A stretch of 64,000 nucleotides of DNA, taken from positions 62,001-126,000 of the forward strand of contig NZ_CP014677.1 of NCBI RefSeq assembly GCF_001787335.1. The letters run 5' to 3'. Below are positions 8,100 through 16,409 of this stretch, one piece after another. The DNA is from Kozakia baliensis. Lineage in GTDB: Bacteria; Pseudomonadota; Alphaproteobacteria; Acetobacterales; Acetobacteraceae. The translations under genes were made by a program, and so were the position numbers. The notes beneath the pieces are model-generated. The model searched no databases. It worked only from the letters and a program-made list of their open reading frames with translations, and had not been told where the DNA came from. Each line of letters begins with the position of its first letter. Positions within the stretch are counted from its first letter, which is position 1.

Positions 8100-8849
8100 T
8101 TATGAGCCGCCGAACCAATCATAGCCTTGGTCTTCCCAATACCCACCCGGGAAGCGGTTTGTGACTTCGATGGCGGCGAGATATTTGGGGTTTTTGTAGC
8201 CGAGTTTCGTCGGTATCCGGACTTTCATCGGTGCGCCATAAGCAGGCGGCAATGTGGCATCGTCGAAATCCAGCGTCATGATGGTTTGTGGATGCAGGGC
8301 TGTCGCCATATCGATGCTGGTCGAATAATCGTCGAAGCAGCGAAAATTTACGTATTTCGCGTTCATATCCGCACCGATATGTTGCAGGAAGATCGATAAG
8401 GGCACGCCGGACCAACAGCCAATCGCACTCCAACCCTCCACACAGATATGCCGCGTGATCTGGCGCTTCTGCGGCAAGGTACGGAACGCCGCCAACGACC
8501 AAGGACGTCTATCCGCGACCAAGCCTGCAACCTCGAGACGCCACCCTGCGGGATCGACCGTGCGAACATCATCCTCAGCATAATAAGCATTGAAGGGAAA
8601 GGGACGCGTGATTTGCGCGGCATCGAACTCGCGAGCGAGACGATGACGGCTGAACAACATCGCCTGAATGCGGTCGGTAAAGTTCATCATACGCGCGAGA
8701 GCGCGTTCAACCCCAGGTTCGTCATCCAAAGCACAGCCAGACAGCATCGAAAGGCCACCTAGCGACAAGGCTCCCTTCAACATCAATCGGCGCTCTACAC
8801 GACGCAATTCGGGTGAAAGCGCCGTAGGATCGAATTTCATGCGGTTCAT
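8100..8849 (-). CDS. periplasmic molybdopterin-dependent oxidoreductase, YedY/MsrP-like
   Basis: The 249-residue protein belongs to the sulfite oxidase/YedY fold. Its N-terminus carries a Tat-like RRLMLKG motif followed by a hydrophobic stretch and a lipobox-like LSGC. The motif RHICVEGWSAIGCW contains the Cys that binds molybdenum in this family. The C-terminal half has the expected PYGAPMKVRIPTKLGYKNPK-type motif. MsrP reduces methionine sulfoxide in periplasmic proteins with electrons from a membrane cytochrome b; other YedY homologues may have other substrates. Its start overlaps the end of the cytochrome gene by four bases, so the two are one operon. Confidence 0.85.
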   Translation of the reverse strand: MNRMKFDPTALSPELRRVERRLMLKGALSLGGLSMLSGCALDDEPGVERALARMMNFTDRIQAMLFSRHRLAREFDAAQITRPFPFNAYYAEDDVRTVDPAGWRLEVAGLVADRRPWSLAAFRTLPQKRQITRHICVEGWSAIGCWSGVPLSIFLQHIGADMNAKYVNFRCFDDYSTSIDMATALHPQTIMTLDFDDATLPPAYGAPMKVRIPTKLGYKNPKYLAAIEVTNRFPGGYWEDQGYDWFGGS

Positions 8850-9469
8850 CGGGCAGTCTCCGATTCAGATGCGATAGGTCTACGACCGAACACCATGCCG
8901 AACAGGGTCGATGGCACGATCAGCGTGAGCGCGATATGTACAATCAGGAATGCGACGATCAGCGTCATCATCGCAAAATGCATCCGACGTGCGATGTCGT
9001 AACCGCCGAAAAGCCATGTCAGCCATCCAAGCTGCACAGGCTTCCAGATCGAAAGGCCGGACGTTACTGTTAAGACTGCTACGATCAGCACAGCCGTATA
9101 GAGCAGCCGTTGTACGGCGTTGTAACGACCAGGCGTATGCGCCAGCCGGAAGCGTAACGCAAGACGAACATCCCGCCAGACAGCTTGAGGCTCCTGCGGT
9201 CGCAGGTCGCGCCTGAAATGGCCCGACACGAACCCATAAATCAAATAGATCGCGCCCGAGCCAATGAGCGTCCACATTGCCGCGAAATGCCAAGCAATTC
9301 CCCCGCCTAGCCAGCCGCCAAGTGTTGCCCAAGCTGGGAATGTGAAGGGTAAAATCGGCGAGGCATTGTAAATCTGCCACCCACTCCCGATCATAACGAG
9401 CATCGACAGTGCACCGATCCAATGGGTGATCCGGATAATGGGCGACGGTGTACGACGAAGTCTGAGCAT
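8846..9469 (-). CDS. cytochrome b561-type membrane subunit, YedZ-like partner
   Basis: The 207-residue integral membrane protein has four hydrophobic helices with paired histidines suited to bind two b hemes: THWIGALSML, AWHFAAMWTL, RRMHFAMMTL and FLIVHIALTL. It belongs to the cytochrome b/b6 or b561 group rather than the classic MsrQ ferric reductase fold. It would pass electrons from the quinone pool to the downstream YedY-like enzyme, which it overlaps by four bases. A SigF-type promoter lies at 9502-9528, about 33 bp upstream of its start. Confidence 0.82.
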   Translation of the reverse strand: MLRLRRTPSPIIRITHWIGALSMLVMIGSGWQIYNASPILPFTFPAWATLGGWLGGGIAWHFAAMWTLIGSGAIYLIYGFVSGHFRRDLRPQEPQAVWRDVRLALRFRLAHTPGRYNAVQRLLYTAVLIVAVLTVTSGLSIWKPVQLGWLTWLFGGYDIARRMHFAMMTLIVAFLIVHIALTLIVPSTLFGMVFGRRPIASESETAR

Positions 9470-9501
9470 GTGCGGACCTTCGAAAGAATGATGTTGGTCC
9501 G

Positions 9502-9528
9502 TTCGTCCAGTGTCTGTGGAAAGTTACA
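9502..9528 (-). promoter_or_regulatory. ECF sigma (SigF-type) promoter for the cytochrome b/YedY operon
   Basis: On the minus strand TGTAACT is followed after 16 bases by CGAACGG. Spacing and sequence match the promoters at 8057-8083 and 9560-9586. It is divergent from the msrB promoter in the same intergenic region. Confidence 0.72.
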
Positions 9529-9559
9529 GCGACTTCAAAAAATATATTTCGCTACACCT

Positions 9560-9586
9560 CGTAACCGATGCTCTCGCTCTCTCGAA
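9560..9586 (+). promoter_or_regulatory. ECF sigma (SigF-type) promoter for msrB-msrA-sigF-nrsF
   Basis: CGTAACC at 9560-9566 is followed after 16 bases by CGAAGAAC from 9583. It lies about 37 bp upstream of the msrB start. Because the sigma gene is in this operon, the promoter would close a positive feedback loop. Confidence 0.75.
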
Positions 9587-9622
9587 GAACTGGATGACAT
9601 TCCATAATGAGGAAGAAGTCCG

Positions 9623-10090
9623 ATGACATCTCGTCGCCAATTCTGTCTGACCTCGACGGCGTTTTTACTGGCCGGATGCGCTACTGCCCGCGCAACGCCG
9701 CAATATCCCGTGTCGCATACGAATGCAGAGTGGCACCGTCTGTTGACACCCGCGCAGTATGATGTGTTGCGAGAGGCTGACACCGAGCGGCCCTGGTCAA
9801 GCCCCCTCTTGAATGAGCATCGCGCCGGGCGCTTTGCTTGCGTTGGCTGCGATACCGCGATGTTTGACGCCAGCACGAAATTTGACAGCGGCACAGGGTG
9901 GCCGAGCTTTTATCGCGCATTGCCGCATGCCCTGCAGGAGCAGGCGGATAACACGCCCGGTATGGAGCGGACGGCGGTACAGTGCGCAACCTGCGGCGGT
10001 CATCTTGGGCATGTGTTCGACGATGGCCCGGCGCCGACAGGCCTGCGCTATTGCATGAACGGCGTCGCCTTATCGTTTCATCCAGCCTGA
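9623..10090 (+). CDS. msrB: exported peptide-methionine (R)-S-oxide reductase MsrB
   Basis: The 155-residue protein has a twin-arginine-like start (TSRRQFCLTSTAFLLAGC) with a lipobox, so it is probably a periplasmic lipoprotein. The MsrB domain from about residue 33 contains both zinc-binding pairs (CVGCD and CATCGG), the GTGWPSF and GHVFDDGP motifs, and the catalytic Cys in RYCMNG. MsrB reduces the R-epimer of methionine sulfoxide. AGGAAG precedes the ATG. It is the first gene of the msrB-msrA-sigF-nrsF operon and has its own SigF-type promoter. Confidence 0.92.
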   Translation: MTSRRQFCLTSTAFLLAGCATARATPQYPVSHTNAEWHRLLTPAQYDVLREADTERPWSSPLLNEHRAGRFACVGCDTAMFDASTKFDSGTGWPSFYRALPHALQEQADNTPGMERTAVQCATCGGHLGHVFDDGPAPTGLRYCMNGVALSFHPA

Positions 10091-10102
10091 AGGAAACCGA
10101 TT

Positions 10103-10810
10103 ATGACGCGATCAGGTATGTTCGGCCTTTCGCTTATCGCCATGAGTGCGCTCGGCGTTGCTTGTCAGGCTGCGGAACCGCCTTCTGCCATTCATCTGCC
10201 AGCGCCGCCTGTAACCGCTGAAGCAGCGGCGACGACTCATCATGCCAGCGCTGTTTTCGCAGGAGGATGTTTCTGGGGCGTTCAGAGCGTTTTTCAGCAT
10301 ATCAACGGGGTTACTGCGACGCGTGTCGGTTATGATGGCGGTGCAAAGGATACGGCAGACTACGAAACCGTTAGTGGTGGCGATACAGGGCATGCAGAGT
10401 CGGTCGAAGTCGAGTACGATCCGACGCGCGTTAGCTATGCCACGTTGATGCGAATCTTTTTCTCGGTTGCGCTGGACCCGACGCAAGTGAACAAGCAATT
10501 CCCCGATAGCGGCAGCCAATATCGCTCCGTTCTCTTTACGCGTACGCCCGAGCAGGCAACGGCGGCGCACGCATATATCCAGCAATTGAACGTCGCGCAT
10601 GTTTTTGCACGTGCGATCGCAACGCAAATCGTTCCGGATCATGGTTTTTACTCGGCCGAAGACGATCATCAGAATTTCGCGGCGCGTTATCCGGAAAATT
10701 CCTACATCGCAACGTATGATGCCCCTCGGATCGAAGCGCTAAAGATGTTATACGGCGCGAATTATCGCGACCGTCCAATCCTGACGCTTGCCGCAACCGG
10801 CGGAACGTAA
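10103..10810 (+). CDS. msrA: exported peptide-methionine (S)-S-oxide reductase MsrA
   Basis: The 235-residue protein begins with a Sec signal peptide (GLSLIAMSALGVACQAAE). The MsrA domain begins near residue 48 with the catalytic motif AVFAGGCFWGVQ. Further family motifs are VGYDGG, GDTGHAE, and TPEQ; the YSAEDDHQNF segment near the C-terminus fits the substrate and recycling region. It reduces the S-epimer of methionine sulfoxide in periplasmic proteins and, by context, in the Met-rich peptide at 7.7 kb. It lies 12 bp after msrB and 29 bp before the sigma gene. Confidence 0.92.
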   Translation: MTRSGMFGLSLIAMSALGVACQAAEPPSAIHLPAPPVTAEAAATTHHASAVFAGGCFWGVQSVFQHINGVTATRVGYDGGAKDTADYETVSGGDTGHAESVEVEYDPTRVSYATLMRIFFSVALDPTQVNKQFPDSGSQYRSVLFTRTPEQATAAHAYIQQLNVAHVFARAIATQIVPDHGFYSAEDDHQNFAARYPENSYIATYDAPRIEALKMLYGANYRDRPILTLAATGGT

Positions 10811-10839
10811 GGGCAAGCGCGGCAGGAACAGGAGCAAGA

Positions 10840-11370
10840 GTGACGGAAGCTGAGTGGAGTCACTGGATGGCGGCGGCTCAGCAGGGCGATGCCGATGCCT
10901 ACCGGCATGTGCTTGCCGAAGCCGCTGTATGGCTGAAGCGTTTTTTCCTTCGGCGCCTGCCGCCTTCCATGGTCGATGATGCCATCCAGGATACATTGCT
11001 CGCGGTGCATGAGAAACGCCATACCTTCGACCCGTCTCAAGGATTTGGGCCGTGGCTGGCGGCGATCGCGCGCTATAAGTGGATTGATCGGCTACGGGCC
11101 GAGAACCGAGCGGATATGGTGCCGATCGAAGACGATTTGGCGATTGGCGATCATGAGGAACAAATCACGACGGCACATGCGTTGGAGCGGCTGCTCGGCA
11201 TGCTGAAACCGGCGCAGGCAGAGGTTATCCGACTGGTGAAACTACAAGGCCTGAGCATTGAAGAGGCGGCCCGGCGCACCGGGCAATCGGCTGCCTTGGT
11301 CAAGGTTAATATTCATCGTGGACTGGGACGGATGAACGAGATGGTCATACGAGGTAGTGATGTCGACTGA
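10840..11370 (+). CDS. sigF: ECF-type RNA polymerase sigma factor (SigF group)
   Basis: The 176-residue protein has sigma region 2 (DDAIQDTLLAVHEKRHTFDP then FGPWLAAIARYKWIDRLR) and region 4 helix-turn-helix (GLSIEEAARRTGQSAALVKV). The size and the downstream NrsF-like gene place it in the SigF/NrsF group, known to control periplasmic methionine sulfoxide repair. Three GTAAC-N16-CGAA promoters in front of its neighbours are the likely targets. It is the third gene of the msrB operon. Its stop overlaps the anti-sigma start by 11 bases, which would keep the two in balance. Confidence 0.88.
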   Translation: MTEAEWSHWMAAAQQGDADAYRHVLAEAAVWLKRFFLRRLPPSMVDDAIQDTLLAVHEKRHTFDPSQGFGPWLAAIARYKWIDRLRAENRADMVPIEDDLAIGDHEEQITTAHALERLLGMLKPAQAEVIRLVKLQGLSIEEAARRTGQSAALVKVNIHRGLGRMNEMVIRGSDVD

Positions 11371-12001
11371 TCCTTTGATCGACAGGCTCGCAACCGATTT
11401 GCGTCCGGTCAAACGGCGCACGCCCTGGCGGGATGCGGTAATTTTGACGGTGCTCGGCGTTGTCGAGATCACTTTTGTCTTGATGATGGGCATGATGCGT
11501 CCGGATATGCCGCATGCGATGCATATGCCGAGCTTCTGGTGGAAGACGGCCAGCCTTGCAACGATTGCAGCCATAAGCGGCGTCACGGCGCTGATATCGC
11601 TCAGTCCGACACGCTCGCCACGCCGAGGACTGCATCTGGTGGGTGCTGTCACGCTCATTGTGCTGGCTCTGGGCTGGTTGATCGATGCCTTGCAAGCCGG
11701 TCCGGCCGCTTTGTGGCATCGGTTGGATCCGGTGCATGGTTTGATGTGCGCGCGCAAGATCGTAGAGCTTTCATTGCCCATTGCACTAGCGCTCGGTGTT
11801 TTGGCAAGACGTGGCGCACCGGTTGATTCATACGGCACGGCATGGGCTGCGGGTATTGCAGCCGCCGCGTTCGGTGCGCTCATCTTCGCATTGGCCTGCC
11901 CGTTTGACGATCCGCTCTATCTGGCGGTTTGGTATCTATTGGCGGGCGGTGTCGTTGCTCTTGCAACGCGCCTTATCTTGCCGCTCCTGACACGGTGGTA
12001 G
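11360..12001 (+). CDS. nrsF: NrsF-like (DUF1109) membrane anti-sigma factor
   Basis: The 213-residue protein has a short cytoplasmic start (TDPLIDRLATDLRPVKRR) followed by six hydrophobic helices. This is the DUF1109/NrsF architecture: an integral membrane anti-sigma factor that holds its cognate sigma until an oxidant signal arrives. The ATG at 11360 is preferred over the GTG three bases earlier. Several Met and Cys residues lie in the loops (PDMPHAMHMPS, HGLMCARK) and could sense oxidation; that is inference. Its last 28 bases overlap the convergent YghU-like gene. Confidence 0.85.
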   Translation: MSTDPLIDRLATDLRPVKRRTPWRDAVILTVLGVVEITFVLMMGMMRPDMPHAMHMPSFWWKTASLATIAAISGVTALISLSPTRSPRRGLHLVGAVTLIVLALGWLIDALQAGPAALWHRLDPVHGLMCARKIVELSLPIALALGVLARRGAPVDSYGTAWAAGIAAAAFGALIFALACPFDDPLYLAVWYLLAGGVVALATRLILPLLTRW

Positions 12002-12875
12002 AAGACGCGTCTGTGAGCTTGTCTTGCGTTTTCGTATCGAAATCGCTGGCTTCATGCCGTTCATGAAGTTGCTCTGAAAGAGCGCCACGGATGCGGTTGA
12101 CCTTGCGACCGCGTTGGACTGCCGGTCGGTCAAAGATTTGATTGGTCCAACGGAGCAGATTCTTGTAGTCCTGAACCGAGAGAAACTCTGCGGCTTCATA
12201 CTGCCAGCCTTTCATAAGGCTGCCATACCACGGCCAGATCGCCATATCGGCGACCGTATATTCGGCACCGGCAACGAACTCGTTTTGCGCAAGTTGGCGG
12301 TCGAGAACATCGAGTTGGCGCTTCACTTCCATCGCATACCGGTTGATCGGATATTCCTGTTTCGTGGGTGCATAGGCATAGAAGTGACCAAATCCACCGC
12401 CCAGAAACGGCGCCGATCCCATCTGCCAGAACAGCCAGGATAGCGTCTCCGCCCGAGCCGCTGGGTCTGTTGGCAGAAAAGCGCCGAACTTCTCCGCCAG
12501 ATGGAGCAAAATTGCCCCAGATTCGAAAACGCGGATCGGCGTCGGGCCGCTACGATCCACCAATGCCGGAATCTTGGAATTCGGATTGATGTCGACGAAT
12601 CCGGAGCCGAATTGATCGCCCTCTCCGATATGGATCAGCCAAGCGTCGTATTCCGCATTCGTATAGCCGAGTTCCAGCAATTCCTCGAGCATGATGGTGA
12701 CCTTCTGGCCATTTGGTGTGCCGAGCGAATAGAGTTGCAGCGGATGCCGGCCGAAAGGGAGCGCTTTCTCGTGTGTCGACCCGGCGATCGGACGATTGAT
12801 GTTGGAGAAAGCCCCTCCGCTGGTCTGGTTCCAGGTCCAGACCTTGGGCGGGATGTAATTGGTATCGTCTGCCAT
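11973..12875 (-). CDS. yghU: glutathione-dependent disulfide-bond oxidoreductase, YghU-like GST
   Basis: The 300-residue protein has the YghU/Ure2p-like extended N-terminus (YIPPKVWTWNQTSGGAFSNI) and the thioredoxin-fold GST domain with SLGTPNGQKVTIML and the cis-Pro segment NPNSKIPALVD. The all-alpha domain follows from about residue 150 with FVAGAEYTVADMAIWPW. The family binds two glutathione molecules and reduces disulfides or organic peroxides. Its 3' end overlaps nrsF on the opposite strand. It starts a run of minus-strand detoxification genes. Confidence 0.88.
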   Translation of the reverse strand: MADDTNYIPPKVWTWNQTSGGAFSNINRPIAGSTHEKALPFGRHPLQLYSLGTPNGQKVTIMLEELLELGYTNAEYDAWLIHIGEGDQFGSGFVDINPNSKIPALVDRSGPTPIRVFESGAILLHLAEKFGAFLPTDPAARAETLSWLFWQMGSAPFLGGGFGHFYAYAPTKQEYPINRYAMEVKRQLDVLDRQLAQNEFVAGAEYTVADMAIWPWYGSLMKGWQYEAAEFLSVQDYKNLLRWTNQIFDRPAVQRGRKVNRIRGALSEQLHERHEASDFDTKTQDKLTDASSTTVSGAAR

Positions 12876-12897
12876 TAGGTCCTCACCAAGATTTCAA

Positions 12898-13602
12898 TTA
12901 TATGGCTGGCGGATAGTTGGAAGGAAACAAGGCACGTCGAGTTTCCTCGTCATAACCGCTCTTAAAGTGGTGCCCGATTCCGACATTCCGTGCACGAGCG
13001 GTGGCGGGGCGTGATTCCACGGCTTCGAACAGTCGCTTGAGATAGGGATAAGGCCCCAATGGGTCATCGGCTCCCTTCCGCACGCGGATGGCGCGATCAA
13101 GCCAGCCCCATGCCGACATATCGACGATGGAGTAGGTCTCGCCAACGATGAAATCGCGCCCTGCGAGATGATCGTTCAACACCTGATAATGGCGCTCGGC
13201 TTCACGCCGATAACGATTGACGGCGTAGTCGATCCCTGCGGGAGCGGCGGACTGAAAATGCACCGCTTGCCCGGAGAATGGCCCGAGGCCGGACGCAATG
13301 AACAGCATCCAGGAAAGCAGTTCGGGGCGATCTTCGGGAGTGCCTGAAAACTGCCCCGTTTTTTCTGCGAGATACAAAAGGATTGCAGTGGAATCGAATA
13401 CCCGAGTCTCGTGTCCATCCGGCCCATCGGTATCGACAATGGCCGGTACCTTACCATTCGGATTGATCCTGCGGAAAGACGGCGCGTGTTGCTCTCCTTT
13501 ACTGGTATCAACCGGAATGACTGCATAGGGCAGGCCGGTCTCTTCCAGAAAAAGTGCGACTTTCGCCGGGTTCGGCGTGGGGTGAAAATAGAAGCGGATC
13601 AC
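12898..13602 (-). CDS. glutathione S-transferase family protein
   Basis: The 234-residue protein has an N-terminal thioredoxin-like domain (YFHPTPNPAKVALFLEETGL, then NPNGKVPAIVD and DSTAILLYLAEKTG) and a C-terminal helical domain (DFIVGETYSIVDMSAWGWL). The Ser/Thr position typical of bacterial GSTs is occupied by the Pro-Asn segment PNPAK, as in YfcG-like Nu-class proteins. It lies 22 bp upstream of the YghU gene in the same direction, so they are probably co-transcribed. Substrate unknown. Confidence 0.85.
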   Translation of the reverse strand: MIRFYFHPTPNPAKVALFLEETGLPYAVIPVDTSKGEQHAPSFRRINPNGKVPAIVDTDGPDGHETRVFDSTAILLYLAEKTGQFSGTPEDRPELLSWMLFIASGLGPFSGQAVHFQSAAPAGIDYAVNRYRREAERHYQVLNDHLAGRDFIVGETYSIVDMSAWGWLDRAIRVRKGADDPLGPYPYLKRLFEAVESRPATARARNVGIGHHFKSGYDEETRRALFPSNYPPAI

Positions 13603-13684
13603 GGCACTTCTTTCTTGAAAGTCGTTATCGCACCGGTAGCCACCGATACGGTCATCACTCTGCGACGCGATTTAAGTAATCAGA

Positions 13685-14434
13685 TCAGACGGCGGCGGCT
13701 CCGCCATCGACAATCAGATCGACCCCAGCAATGTAGCTGCTTTCGTCCGAAGCCAGAAAGAGCGCAGCAGCGGCAAGTTCTTCCGATCGGCCAAGCCGCT
13801 TCATCGGAACGGCGGCCGACCACTTGGCGCGCACGGCATCCCCGCCATCCGGCGTATCGGCTTGTCCATCCATGATCGGCGTGTCGAATGGGCCGGGGCT
13901 CAACGTGTTCACGCGAATACCACGATCCAGCAATTCGGCGGTCCATGTTCTAGAAAAGCTTCGAACGGCTGCTTTGCTCGCGCTGTAAGTTCCATAACCA
14001 GGAACACCCTTATTCGCAGCGATGGAGGAGACGAGGATGACCGAACTCCCATGCTGAAGAAGCGGCAAGGCCCGATCGATGGTGAAATACACACCACGAA
14101 CATTGACCCCGAACGTTTTGTCGAAATTCTCTTCCGTGGCGTCGTCAAGAATTTGAGGCGCGACCATTCCAGAGTTTGCGACAAGGACGTCGATCCGCCC
14201 TTTTTCTTGCCGGATTTTTTCAAACAAGTGGTCGAGATCTTCGACTCGCTGAACGTCACCCTGTACGGCTACTGCATTGTCTCCGATTAAGGCCACCGCC
14301 TTATCGAGTTCACTCTGTCGCCGACCAGTGATGTAGACGAACGCTCCCTCTTCGGCGAACCGTGTAGCCATTGCGAGTCCGAGGCCGCTACTGCCGCCGG
14401 TGACGACGGCCACTTTTCCGTTAAGCTTTGACAT
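13685..14434 (-). CDS. short-chain dehydrogenase/reductase (SDR)
   Basis: The 249-residue protein is a classical SDR. It has the nucleotide-binding motif TGGSSGLGLAMA, the NAG-like segment VANSGMV, the catalytic Ser in LVSSIAANKG, the YxxxK pair in YGTYSASKAA and the C-terminal YIAGVDLIVDGGAAAV. It would reduce or oxidise a carbonyl/alcohol with NAD(P)(H); the GR motif after the second strand (YITGRRQSELD) suggests NADPH. It sits among GSTs, peroxiredoxin and old yellow enzyme, consistent with reactive-carbonyl clearance. Confidence 0.88.
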   Translation of the reverse strand: MSKLNGKVAVVTGGSSGLGLAMATRFAEEGAFVYITGRRQSELDKAVALIGDNAVAVQGDVQRVEDLDHLFEKIRQEKGRIDVLVANSGMVAPQILDDATEENFDKTFGVNVRGVYFTIDRALPLLQHGSSVILVSSIAANKGVPGYGTYSASKAAVRSFSRTWTAELLDRGIRVNTLSPGPFDTPIMDGQADTPDGGDAVRAKWSAAVPMKRLGRSEELAAAALFLASDESSYIAGVDLIVDGGAAAV

Positions 14435-14507
14435 GCCTCATATCTCTCAAAAAATATGGTCAGAGCAGGCCGCGACGTCCTGAACTCTGACCCAAATATT
14501 GCGCTGA

Positions 14508-15181
14508 TCAGGCTGTGACGTTCGCGGCTTTGCTTAGGGCCGGGAGCATGTTTTCCGGCTCGGGGCGGCGGGTGTAGTCCGGGTTGACCTCGGCATAGAG
14601 GATCACGCCGTCCTGACCGATCACGAAGCGGCCCGGCATCGGCAAGGTCCAGCTGTCGTCGCCATTGAAGCCCGGCAGATCGTTCTTCAGGTTCTGGTAG
14701 AGTTCGACCAGATAATCCGGCAGCGCGAAACGCAGGCCGAACTTCGCGGCCACATCGTTGTGCGTGTCCGACAGGATCGGGAAATCCAGCGCGTTCTGGC
14801 GCACCGACTTGCGGCTATTCACCGCCGTTTGCGGCGAAATGGCGATCAGGTTTGCGCCAAGTTCGCGGAAAGACGGCAGGGCGGCTTCGAGCGCCTGTAG
14901 TTCCATGTTGCAATACGGGCACCAGACGCCGCGATAGAAGCTGACGACCAGCGGCCCCTTCGCCAGAAGGTCGGCGGATGAGACGGGGTTACCCTCCGGA
15001 TCGTTTAGCGTGAAGGCCGGAGCCTTGTCGCCAGCCTTGAGCGCCTTGTCGGCTGCTCCAGACGCGATCAGTTCGGCGGTGGCGCGGTGCATGACCTCAA
15101 TCACCGAATGCGGCACGTTGTAGGCGGCTTACCAGCTTCGAAATCGGCTTTAAAGGCGTCGAGTTTTGCTTGAAGAGACAT
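14508..15181 (-). pseudogene. AhpC/TSA-type peroxiredoxin with an N-terminal frameshift
   Basis: The main frame (from about 15116 to 14508, 202 residues) is a peroxiredoxin: KAGDKAPAFTLND, the active-site FYRGVWCPYCNMELQ with two Cys, and a C-terminal GVILYAEVNPDYTRRPEP. The natural N-terminus lies upstream in another frame: an ATG at 15181 begins SLQAKLDAFKADFEAGKPP, and a single missing base near 15120-15127 breaks it. Restoring one base gives a continuous reading into PHSVIEVMHRATAELI. It could still be made from the GTG at 15116. A real mutation or a sequencing error are both possible. Confidence 0.75.
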
Positions 15182-15289
15182 GGTCGTTTCCCTCGTTGAT
15201 TGCGATGACATGATAAAAATAGGACGATTTGTTTTTCGGCGGATGATCGCGCGGACGACTATCCGTCATTCCGCGTCGGAATAGAGTGC

Positions 15290-16384
15290 TTAGCCAACGG
15301 ATTCGAGCGCCGGATAATCGGTGTAGCCATGCGCGTCCCCGCCGTAGAAGGTCGAACGGTCATAGGGGTTCAGCGGCAGGTTGCGTCGCAGGCGCTCCGG
15401 CAGATCGGGGTTGCTGATGAACGCCCGCCCGAAGGCGACCGCATCGGCATCGCCCGCCCGGATGATCGCTTCAGCACTGGCGCCATCGAAGCCGCCGGCG
15501 GCGATGAGCGTGCCGCTGAAGGCGCCGCGCAGATGCCGGGCCGCGACCGCATCGCTCTCAGCGACCAGTTCCGTGCCCTTGATGCGCGGTTCGACGACGT
15601 GGAGATAGGCGATGCCCATCTCGTCCAGTTTCTCCGCGACATAGCCGAAGGTCACTTGCGGATTGCTGTCGGATATCGAACCATAGGTGCCGCTCGGACT
15701 CAGCCGCACGCCGACACGATCCGCCCCCCACACATCGATGGCAGCCTGCGTCACTTCCAGTAGAAAGCGCGCGCGGTTTTCGATCGGGCCGCCATACGCG
15801 TCGGTGCGGTGGTTGGTGCCATCCTGCAGGAACTGATCGGGCAGGTAGCCGTTGGCGCCGTGGATTTCCACACCGTCGAAACCGGCTGCCTTCGCACGCG
15901 CCGCACCCTGGCGGAACTGTTCGATCACGCCGGGAATTTCATGAAGGTCCAGGGCGCGCGGCATCGAGAACGGTGCCGACCCGTTCGGGGTATAGGCATC
16001 GCCTTCCGCCTGGATCGCGGACGGTGCCACGGGCGCGCCGCCATTGGGCTGAAGATCGCGATGGGACTGCCGCCCAACGTGCCAGAGCTGCATGACGATC
16101 TTGCCGCCGCCAGCATGCACGGCATCGGTCACCGCGCGCCAGCCCTCGATCTGCGCATCGTCGTAAATACCAGGCGCACCGGCATAACCGTATCCTTCCC
16201 GCGCGACGGGCGTGGCTTCGGAAACGATGAGGCCGCCGTGGGAGGTGCGTTGGGTGTAATAGTCGCGCATGAGCGCACCGGCTTTGTCACCGGGTTCCGA
16301 ACGCATGCGGGTCAGGGGCGCCATGACGACCCGATGGTCGAGCGACAGCGCGCCCGCTCTGAAAGGCGTGAAAAGCATGGACAT
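15290..16384 (-). CDS. nemA: alkene reductase, old yellow enzyme family (NemA-like)
   Basis: The 364-residue flavoprotein starts at the ATG at 16384; a longer open frame upstream shows no homology. Family motifs are VVMAPLTRMRS, IVMQLWHVGRQSH, the substrate-binding EIHGANGYLPDQFLQ, and RVGVRLSPSGTY. It is an FMN-dependent TIM barrel that reduces activated C=C bonds, nitro compounds or nitrate esters with NADPH. It lies 25 bp downstream of a GST gene in the same direction. Together with that gene and the LysR regulator it looks like an electrophile-response operon such as nemRA. Confidence 0.92.
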   Translation of the reverse strand: MSMLFTPFRAGALSLDHRVVMAPLTRMRSEPGDKAGALMRDYYTQRTSHGGLIVSEATPVAREGYGYAGAPGIYDDAQIEGWRAVTDAVHAGGGKIVMQLWHVGRQSHRDLQPNGGAPVAPSAIQAEGDAYTPNGSAPFSMPRALDLHEIPGVIEQFRQGAARAKAAGFDGVEIHGANGYLPDQFLQDGTNHRTDAYGGPIENRARFLLEVTQAAIDVWGADRVGVRLSPSGTYGSISDSNPQVTFGYVAEKLDEMGIAYLHVVEPRIKGTELVAESDAVAARHLRGAFSGTLIAAGGFDGASAEAIIRAGDADAVAFGRAFISNPDLPERLRRNLPLNPYDRSTFYGGDAHGYTDYPALESVG

Positions 16385-16409
16385 AATGTTTTCCTGGGTT
16401 GGGATTCTG

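Noticed and set aside
7476-8105. Plus-strand frame of 209 codons with His/Arg-rich repeats
   Set aside because: The repeats are the antisense of the Met/His-rich secreted protein, which has a signal peptide and promoter on the other strand.
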